Assembly: GCA_009787685.1 (NCBI GenBank)
Contig: WQSV01000053.1
Coordinates: 1-8,448 of the forward strand
DNA: 8,448 nt
Direction: 5' to 3'
From: Bacillota bacterium
GTDB taxonomy: Bacteria; Bacillota; Clostridia; Christensenellales; Pumilibacteraceae
Shown piece by piece: positions 1-4,131 of this stretch. Numbering within the stretch: the stretch's first letter is position 1; the number at the start of each line of letters is the position of its first letter. Made by a program: the position numbers and the translations under genes. The notes beneath the pieces were generated by a model, which was not told the DNA's origin, searched no databases, and saw only the letters and a program-made list of their open reading frames with translations.

Positions 1-925
1 GAATTGAATCCATCATTCGAATTTCAATATATTTTTTCAGTCGGACATATGGAAAAAACATTGAGAGCGTGTTTTCCACTTCATTTTCATTCATTAATTT
101 ATCTGAATAAATTTCGTTTGTTGTTTTGTTTTTTGTGAAATCAAGCTTTCCATCATTAGCCACAACTAAGATTGGTGGAGAGTTCATGACATAGTCAGCA
201 TAGTTCAAAAATCCAAAATCTCCATCAAGAGAATTCGGGACAAACTTACTCCTCGCTTTGTCGACATTCTCCCATATCAACTTGCGAACAAATTTTAGAT
301 TTTTCTTTCCTTCAAAAACGGGCGAATTGTGGGAGAGAAATGTTAGAATTGGAGTCAAGATGTTTGCAAGTCGAAACTTGTTTTTGAAATCTTCTTCGGA
401 ATAATAGTCGATCGAAATTTGTGTCGCACAAGTTCCCCTCATCATGTTAATGCCATGAGTTCCAGTTGATTTAAAATGTTCGTGCATTAGACGATACCTT
501 TCTTTTGGGACAAGTGGCAGGTCCGCAGCCTTTGTCACGGGGTGATAGCCATATGTTTTCAATTCAAGACTCATTTCATCCAAAACGGGAATAATTTCGC
601 CTTGAAACCTTGCATATTCATTTTCAAATTCATGCAACTCAGAAAATTCACCAATACTAACTTCCAACTGGCCTGCTGGTTCAAGGGTTATGAAAATATT
701 CTTTCTTTTAAGCCCAACCAAGAAATTTTCAGAATAGATTTTTTCGTCATAATATTTTGATATTTTTTTCAAAATCTCTTCAACACCATTTTCACCATAA
801 AAACTAATAGTATTTTGGGAAATTTTTTCCACGACAAAATGCTCAAGCTCAAGTCCAATGTTGTGGTTCTTTGAGCTTTTTATTCCGCTTTGAAAATATT
901 CAATAAGTTTTTGTTTGTTGTTCAT
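1..925 (-). CDS. gshA: Glutamate-cysteine ligase, GCS2 (plant/EgtA-like) family, 3' part cut by the window edge
   Basis: The frame reads open from an ATG at 925 to base 1 (308 codons); the C-terminus lies outside the window. The family joins glutamate and cysteine using ATP to make gamma-glutamylcysteine in the cytoplasm. Visible family marks are GLELEHFVV (residues 24-32, the metal/glutamate-binding GxExE region), EPAGQLEVS (82-90), MMRGTCATQISIDY (161-174), NSPPILV (248-254) and FPYVRLKKYIEIR (291-303). The ATG lies 19 bp after the yraN stop and just before the first conserved block. It has no Shine-Dalgarno sequence, only an A-rich lead (AAAAACAACAGAA). It is the last visible gene of the rbgA-rnhB-yraN operon, an unusual place for a thiol-biosynthesis gene. 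No glutathione synthetase is visible, so the end product (gamma-Glu-Cys, glutathione or another gamma-glutamyl compound) is open. The family call is firm; the exact substrate is less so. Confidence 0.88.
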   Translation of the reverse strand, partial: MNNKQKLIEYFQSGIKSSKNHNIGLELEHFVVEKISQNTISFYGENGVEEILKKISKYYDEKIYSENFLVGLKRKNIFITLEPAGQLEVSIGEFSELHEFENEYARFQGEIIPVLDEMSLELKTYGYHPVTKAADLPLVPKERYRLMHEHFKSTGTHGINMMRGTCATQISIDYYSEEDFKNKFRLANILTPILTFLSHNSPVFEGKKNLKFVRKLIWENVDKARSKFVPNSLDGDFGFLNYADYVMNSPPILVVANDGKLDFTKNKTTNEIYSDKLMNENEVENTLSMFFPYVRLKKYIEIRMMDSI

Positions 926-944
926 TTCTGTTGTTTTTCGATTT

Positions 945-1313
945 TTAATATCTCAAATAACTGTCAAATGCATTTTCGACATGGTTAATTTCGCCTGTTT
1001 CAAAATAGACCTCAATGACATCGAATCGAATATTTGAACCAAAGAGCATGAATTTCTTCATGTATTGAGCGGCAACTTGATTGATTTTGTTGCGTTTGTG
1101 ATATGAAACCGATTCCATTGCATGGGAAAAATTTGTGTTCTCTCTGGATTTCACTTCGACAAAAACAAGATAATTATCATCTGTCACAACCAAATCCAAC
1201 TCTCCAATGTTCGTCTTAAAATTTTTATAAAGGATATGATATCCCTTTTTTTTGAGATATTTTTCAGCAATTTTTTCGCCTGATTTTCCTTTGATTATGT
1301 TTTTGTCTCTCAT
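945..1313 (-). CDS. yraN: YraN / UPF0102 family nuclease-fold protein
   Basis: This 122-residue protein has the usual UPF0102 length and layout. An N-terminal G-x-x-GE-x-x-AE-x-YL helix region (residues 9-20) is followed by GELDLV (37-42) and VFVEVKSR (50-57), then a helix with HKRNKI and a closing strand around RFDVIEV. D40, E53 and K55 match the PD-(D/E)-x-K restriction-endonuclease-like active-site pattern, so a Holliday-junction-resolvase-like nuclease is the usual family guess. The biological role is not settled. It starts with ATG 15 bp after the rnhB stop and ends 19 bp before gshA. Adjacency to rnhB and rbgA is the normal Firmicutes arrangement. The start has no clear ribosome binding site, only A-rich sequence (AACAAAAAAC) directly before the ATG. 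No frameshift or missing motif is seen. Confidence 0.93.
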   Translation of the reverse strand: MRDKNIIKGKSGEKIAEKYLKKKGYHILYKNFKTNIGELDLVVTDDNYLVFVEVKSRENTNFSHAMESVSYHKRNKINQVAAQYMKKFMLFGSNIRFDVIEVYFETGEINHVENAFDSYLRY

Positions 1314-1328
1314 GTTTTTTGTTAAGGT

Positions 1329-2012
1329 TTATTTGAATATGCTTGTTTGTTCAATGAAAAAGTTTTTAATAAATGTTTCTCGGTGAACTGGAGATTTGCC
1401 AAATTTTTTTAATGATTCAATATGTTTTTCCACTCCATAACCTTTGTTGTTTTTAAAGCCATAGAACGGATATTTTTCGTCCAATTTAATCATCAGCCTG
1501 TCTCTATGGACTTTCGCAAGTATTGACGCGCACGCAATGTTATAGCTTGTTTGGTCACCTTTTTTTATTGTTTGATGTTCAATTGGAAGGTCAAGTTTTG
1601 GAACATAATCAACAAGAACAATTGACGGTTTTAATGACATTTGACTAATTATGTCACGCATAACACGCTTAGTTGCCCCTAGAACGTTTAATTCATCAAT
1701 TTCAAGAACATCACTCTCCATAATTTCAAATGCCACAGCATGTTCAATAATTCGTTCGTATAGAATGTCTCTTCTCTCTTTCGAGAGTGTTTTTGAGTCA
1801 TAAACTCCCTCAATTTTGCTATCTAATGGCATTATGCAACAAGCAACCACCAAGGGCCCCGCAAGGGAACCTCGCCCTGCCTCATCCATGCCAGCAATAA
1901 TTTTTGGCAAATAATTTTTATCAAATTCAAAGATTCGCTCTGTTCTATTTTCTTTTGTCATTCTTTTTTTGCGAGACGGCGAGTGCCAAATCTGGTTGTT
2001 TGATGCTTTCAA
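1329..2012 (-). CDS. rnhB: Ribonuclease HII
   Basis: RNase HII cuts RNA in RNA-DNA hybrids and starts removal of single ribonucleotides from DNA. The catalytic acidic set is complete: D43 and E44 in GMDEAGRG (41-48), D135 in VLVDY (132-136) and D153 in KKGD (150-153). Other hallmarks are DSKTLSKERR (72-81), ASILAKVHRDRL (162-173) and GYGVEKH (191-197) with the terminal PVHRETF (208-214). The usual VDG after the third acid reads VDY here. The numbering uses a TTG at 2012, only 3 nt after the rbgA stop. An in-frame ATG at 1961 gives a 210-residue protein beginning MTKENRTERIF, closer to the short family forms, and the first 17 residues look unlike a conserved domain. Neither start has a convincing ribosome binding site; I lean towards 1961. 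It is very probably translated from the rbgA-led transcript. Confidence 0.95.
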   Translation of the reverse strand: MKASNNQIWHSPSRKKRMTKENRTERIFEFDKNYLPKIIAGMDEAGRGSLAGPLVVACCIMPLDSKIEGVYDSKTLSKERRDILYERIIEHAVAFEIMESDVLEIDELNVLGATKRVMRDIISQMSLKPSIVLVDYVPKLDLPIEHQTIKKGDQTSYNIACASILAKVHRDRLMIKLDEKYPFYGFKNNKGYGVEKHIESLKKFGKSPVHRETFIKNFFIEQTSIFK

Positions 2013-2015
2013 TAT

Positions 2016-2879
2016 TTAATTGTCATCAACTCTTTCAAGTGAAATTCTTCCAAGTCTTCCTTTTCTAAAGTCGTCAATCAATGCTTGTGATGCTCTTGTT
2101 ATGTCTGGCACACTTCCCTTTAAAATATAGCCTCTACTCTTTGCGATTGAGTTCAAAGTCTCTTCCCCATCAAGCCCATTGTCAATGTTGAAACGAATTT
2201 TTAAGATATTTTTGTCTAGTGCATTTAGTTCATTGACAAGATAGAACGCGAGGTCAACTCTGTCCAAAATCTCATCTTTAATGCTTCCTATAAAAGCAAG
2301 TCGATGAGCAATTTTAATATCTTCAATTTTTGGATACAGTGTTCCCGGAGTGTCAAGAACTTCAAAGTAATCATTCACTTTGACCCATTGTTTTCCCCTT
2401 GTGACTCCCGGACGATTTCCTACTGTCGTTTTCGCTGAACCCGCTAGGTTGTTTGTTAGTGTCGATTTTCCAGAGTTTGGAACACCAAGAATCATTGCTC
2501 GAAGTTGCCTCTTGACTCCTTTACTTTTAAAGTTGTCGAGCCTTTCTTTGCACAATTTTTTTGCTATGTCAAATATCATTGCACCGCTTTTTGAACTCGT
2601 TGAGTTGACCGCGAGCGCATCACTATTGGTGTTTTGAAAATATTTCACCCATTCTTTTGTTGCCTTTTCATCACTCAAATCAATTTTGTTTAAAACATAG
2701 ATAGTTTTTTTGTTCGCAATTCTTTTTTCAAACTCCGGTGTCAAACAACTCTTAACAGCCCTTGAATCCAAAACATAGACGATGACGTCGACGAGCTTTA
2801 TCTCCTCATCAATCATCCGAAGCGATTTTGTCATATGCCCCGGAAACCAGTTAATGCTGTTTTTTCTCTCGTTCTCCAC
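2016..2879 (-). CDS. rbgA: Ribosome biogenesis GTPase RbgA (YlqF)
   Basis: RbgA is a circularly permuted GTPase that drives a late step of 50S ribosomal subunit assembly in Firmicutes. Length (287 aa) fits the family. The N-terminal signature INWFPGHMTKS (9-19) is followed by the G motifs in permuted order: G4 NKID (64-67), a G5-like VNSTSS (91-96), G1/P-loop GVPNSGKST (132-140), a G2 threonine in PGVTRGKQW (157-165) and G3 DTPG (176-179). The C-terminal helical RNA-binding part follows. The start is a GTG; an in-frame TAG stands four codons upstream, so no longer protein is possible. The AAGGA before it is only 1-2 nt away, too close for normal Shine-Dalgarno use. The promoter at 2886-2914 predicts transcription starting on the G of the GTG itself. 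First gene of the operon with rnhB, yraN and gshA. Confidence 0.96.
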   Translation of the reverse strand: MENERKNSINWFPGHMTKSLRMIDEEIKLVDVIVYVLDSRAVKSCLTPEFEKRIANKKTIYVLNKIDLSDEKATKEWVKYFQNTNSDALAVNSTSSKSGAMIFDIAKKLCKERLDNFKSKGVKRQLRAMILGVPNSGKSTLTNNLAGSAKTTVGNRPGVTRGKQWVKVNDYFEVLDTPGTLYPKIEDIKIAHRLAFIGSIKDEILDRVDLAFYLVNELNALDKNILKIRFNIDNGLDGEETLNSIAKSRGYILKGSVPDITRASQALIDDFRKGRLGRISLERVDDN

Positions 2880-2885
2880 ATCCTT

Positions 2886-2914
2886 ATTCTAGCACATTTT
2901 AACATCAATATCAA
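2886..2914 (-). promoter_or_regulatory. Sigma-70/SigA-type promoter of the rbgA operon, predicted leaderless
   Basis: On the minus strand TTGATA (2909-2914), a 17-nt spacer and TAGAAT (2886-2891) form a near-consensus housekeeping promoter. The TGC directly before the hexamer is an extended -10 (TGn). The hexamer ends 6 nt before the GTG at 2879, so the usual start distance puts +1 on the G of GTG. It lies just after a terminator hairpin (2916-2941), which insulates the operon from upstream transcription. Confidence 0.75.
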
Positions 2915-2915
2915 C

Positions 2916-2941
2916 CAAAAAAGCCCTACAATAAGGCTATT
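2916..2941 (-). terminator. Probable intrinsic terminator upstream of the rbgA promoter
   Basis: Read on the minus strand, AGCCTT and AGGGCT (2922-2937) pair as a 6-bp stem with one G-T pair and a 5-nt loop, followed directly by six T (2917-2922). The flanks add a few A-T pairs beyond one mismatch. The stem is short. Because the EFR1 gene already has a stronger terminator further upstream, this one either is a backup or ends a separate short transcript from the intergenic region. Confidence 0.5.
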
Positions 2942-2990
2942 TTCGTCAAAATAGTTGTTTGGAGCATTTTTTGTCAAGAGATACCGCAAT

Positions 2991-3014
2991 AAAATGGCAC
3001 CCAAAATGGCACCC
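2991..3014. repeat. Perfect 12-bp tandem repeat, two copies
   Basis: AAAATGGCACCC occurs twice head to tail (2991-3002 and 3003-3014) with no mismatch. It lies in the noncoding stretch upstream of the rbgA operon, and inside the span of the possible small transcript. It may be a replication-slippage product or a doubled binding site; sequence alone does not decide. Confidence 0.85.
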
Positions 3015-3074
3015 ACTTTTGACTAAATTTTTTTTAAATCTTTCAACAATATTCTACAAAAAACTAAATACCAA

Positions 3075-3083
3075 ATTATACCA
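3075..3083 (-). promoter_or_regulatory. Candidate extended -10 promoter inside the intergenic region
   Basis: The minus strand reads TGGTATAAT, a perfect TATAAT hexamer (3075-3080) with the TGn extension also seen at the two gene promoters in this window. No good -35 element lies at the expected distance. Transcription would begin near 3068 and could run to the hairpin at 2916-2941, giving an RNA of roughly 140-150 nt without an obvious reading frame. The region is AT-rich, so a chance match is possible. Confidence 0.35.
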
Positions 3084-3166
3084 AAGCTGTGAAAAATAAT
3101 TGTTTAAAACTTTCTAAAAGATAACGCAATTAAATTGCTAGACATCAAAATATTTTAAGTAATTTT

Positions 3167-3207
3167 GAAAAAAATGAAACGCGCCTATGACAATCCACAG
3201 GCGCGTT
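3167..3207 (-). terminator. Intrinsic terminator of the EFR1-family gene
   Basis: A perfect 9-bp GC-rich stem (AACGCGCCT at 3178-3186 with AGGCGCGTT at 3199-3207) closes a 12-nt loop, inside which two further pairs can form across one mismatch. On the minus strand the stem is followed by TCATTTTTTTC, giving seven T in a row. It begins 24 bp after the stop codon of the EFR1-type gene, the expected place. Confidence 0.85.
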
Positions 3208-3231
3208 CTACAATAAATAGTTTTAATTTTG

Positions 3232-4002
3232 TTATTCCGTTTCAGCATTATTTAAACGATTATTTGCTTTAATAATTTCCGCTACAGTCACATCTGGATG
3301 TAACCAGCGTTTGTCGCTCTTTTCTTTTTTGTGGTGCAATGCGTTTTGTGGGCACAAATGCAGACAAGCATAACAAGCCTCGCATTTATCGTCGAATTTT
3401 ACTTCATCTTCAATCGTTATATTTTTCGCCAAACAAACTTTCGCACAAACGCCGCATTTGTTGCACTTTTCATCGACTATATATTTTTTTGGGCTCTTGG
3501 TAAAATCCATGTTGACTACTTTGCCGATAACTCGCCCAGCAACTGCTGCCCTCACATGATATTCTTTGCGATTAGATATATCATCAACAATCTGTGCTAA
3601 GTTTTTATCTATATGCTTTTTCTCTTGCTTTGCTATTTGTTTTCCTGTTTCAAACAAAGGCAAGTAATTATCTACCATTCGCAATTTGTTTGTATAGTTA
3701 AATTTATAGCTCTTTTTTTCATGCTTTCGCATATATCTCATACACGGTCCAGACATGCTGCCATAGGTTCCGATTGCAAATATGTAATCCGCTTCAAAAT
3801 GCACCTTACTCAAAAATTCTCGCACCATCATAGGTGTTCGGAAACTATAGACAGGAAAAACTACCCCAATAACATCGTCTTTGAATCGGATAGTTTGTCC
3901 GTCAATGACTTGCGGGATAGAAATCAATTTCCCATCTTCCCCGCCAATCTTTTTTGCAACTGCTAGTGAGTTGCCCGTTCCTGTGAAATAAAATATTGTC
4001 AT
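3232..4002 (-). CDS. EFR1-type flavodoxin/ferredoxin fusion protein
   Basis: This 256-residue protein joins a flavodoxin-like N-terminal half to a C-terminal 2[4Fe-4S] ferredoxin module. The start MTIFYFTGTGNSLAVA (residues 1-16) has the T-G-T-G-N-S phosphate loop that binds FMN; FPVYSFRTP (49-57) and GTYGSMSG (78-85) fit the other flavin-contacting loops. Eight cluster cysteines are at 180, 183, 186, 190 (C-x2-C-x2-C-x3-C) and 207, 210, 213, 217 (same spacing, ending CP); all are intact. Such proteins pass electrons between an iron-sulfur donor and a flavin in anaerobes, but the partner is not known. No signal peptide or membrane segment is seen, so it should be cytoplasmic. It is a single-gene unit with its own promoter (4009-4037) and terminator. 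ATG 4002 is set by the conserved N-terminus; there is no Shine-Dalgarno sequence. Confidence 0.9.
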   Translation of the reverse strand: MTIFYFTGTGNSLAVAKKIGGEDGKLISIPQVIDGQTIRFKDDVIGVVFPVYSFRTPMMVREFLSKVHFEADYIFAIGTYGSMSGPCMRYMRKHEKKSYKFNYTNKLRMVDNYLPLFETGKQIAKQEKKHIDKNLAQIVDDISNRKEYHVRAAVAGRVIGKVVNMDFTKSPKKYIVDEKCNKCGVCAKVCLAKNITIEDEVKFDDKCEACYACLHLCPQNALHHKKEKSDKRWLHPDVTVAEIIKANNRLNNAETE

Positions 4003-4008
4003 AAATTA

Positions 4009-4037
4009 ACTATACCATATTTTTAAACAAAAAACAA
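4009..4037 (-). promoter_or_regulatory. Extended -10 promoter of the EFR1-type gene, predicted leaderless
   Basis: The minus strand carries TATAGT (4009-4014) preceded by TGG, an extended -10, with TTGTTT (4032-4037) as a weak -35 at 17-nt spacing. The hexamer ends 6 nt (TAATTT) before the ATG at 4002, so the predicted +1 is the A of the ATG. The geometry is the same as at the rbgA promoter. No ribosome binding site fits between promoter and start codon. Confidence 0.7.
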
Positions 4038-4079
4038 ACCTTTTCACCCTCAAACATAATCAAAACCAAAATCAAAATA

Positions 4080-4113
4080 TCAAACCTCTATCAAAACTGA
4101 GTTTGATAGAGGT
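4080..4113 (-). terminator. Intrinsic terminator of the large surface-protein gene
   Basis: A perfect 12-bp inverted repeat (ACCTCTATCAAA at 4084-4095, TTTGATAGAGGT at 4102-4113) encloses a 6-nt loop. It lies 18 bp after the stop codon at 4132. On the minus strand the following sequence is T-rich but interrupted (TTTGATATTTTGATTTTGG), so the stem is strong and the T-tract imperfect. Confidence 0.75.
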
Positions 4114-4131
4114 CATAGAATATGAAAGATT

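Larger units (their letters stand above)
2976..3136. repeat. Imperfect direct repeat pair in the intergenic region
   Basis: Two stretches, about 2976-2998 and 3116-3138, read alike on the minus strand as GC-N-ATTT-N-ATTGCG-N-TATCT-N-TT, with 19 of 23 aligned bases equal by hand count and a 140-bp offset. The copy near 3130 contains the palindrome GCAATT-A-AATTGC; the copy near 2990 runs into the 12-bp tandem repeat. In AT-rich sequence some of this similarity can be chance. Confidence 0.35.
2880..3231. other. 352-bp AT-rich intergenic region without a credible protein gene
   Basis: Between the EFR1 gene stop and the rbgA start no reading frame on either strand has family features. From high to low coordinates it holds the EFR1 terminator (3167-3207), a 13-bp palindrome GCAATT-A-AATTGC (3126-3138), a promoter-like TGGTATAAT on the minus strand (3075-3083), a 12-bp tandem repeat (2991-3014), a weak hairpin terminator (2916-2941) and the rbgA promoter (2886-2914). 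A promoter-like and a terminator-like element in the same direction about 140 nt apart could bound a small RNA, but no known RNA family is recognised. Confidence 0.6.

Noticed and set aside
542..760. 72-residue plus-strand frame at 542-760
   Set aside because: It lies inside the glutamate-cysteine ligase gene on the other strand, whose conserved motifs on both sides make that frame the real one.
2380..2637. 85-residue plus-strand frame at 2380-2637
   Set aside because: Antisense to the P-loop region of rbgA, with no recognisable domain.
2948..2977. TTGACA (2972-2977) with TATTTT (2948-2953) at 18-nt spacing as a promoter
   Set aside because: The -35 is perfect but the -10 is weak and transcription would start only a few bases before the hairpin terminator, yielding almost no RNA. 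An attenuated extra promoter cannot be fully excluded.
2831..3016. 61-residue minus-strand frame overlapping the rbgA start
   Set aside because: It runs through the terminator hairpin, promoter and tandem repeat and overlaps rbgA out of frame. The hydrophobic stretch is a product of AT-rich DNA.
3331..3966. Two plus-strand frames of 89 and 117 residues (3331-3600, 3613-3966)
   Set aside because: Both are antisense to the EFR1-type gene, whose eight cluster cysteines and flavin loop are intact.
4021..4080. Repeated ATCAAAA-type words between the terminator and the EFR1 promoter as a repeat element
   Set aside because: Low-complexity A-rich sequence acting as the T-rich tail of the terminator on the minus strand; no defined unit or spacing.
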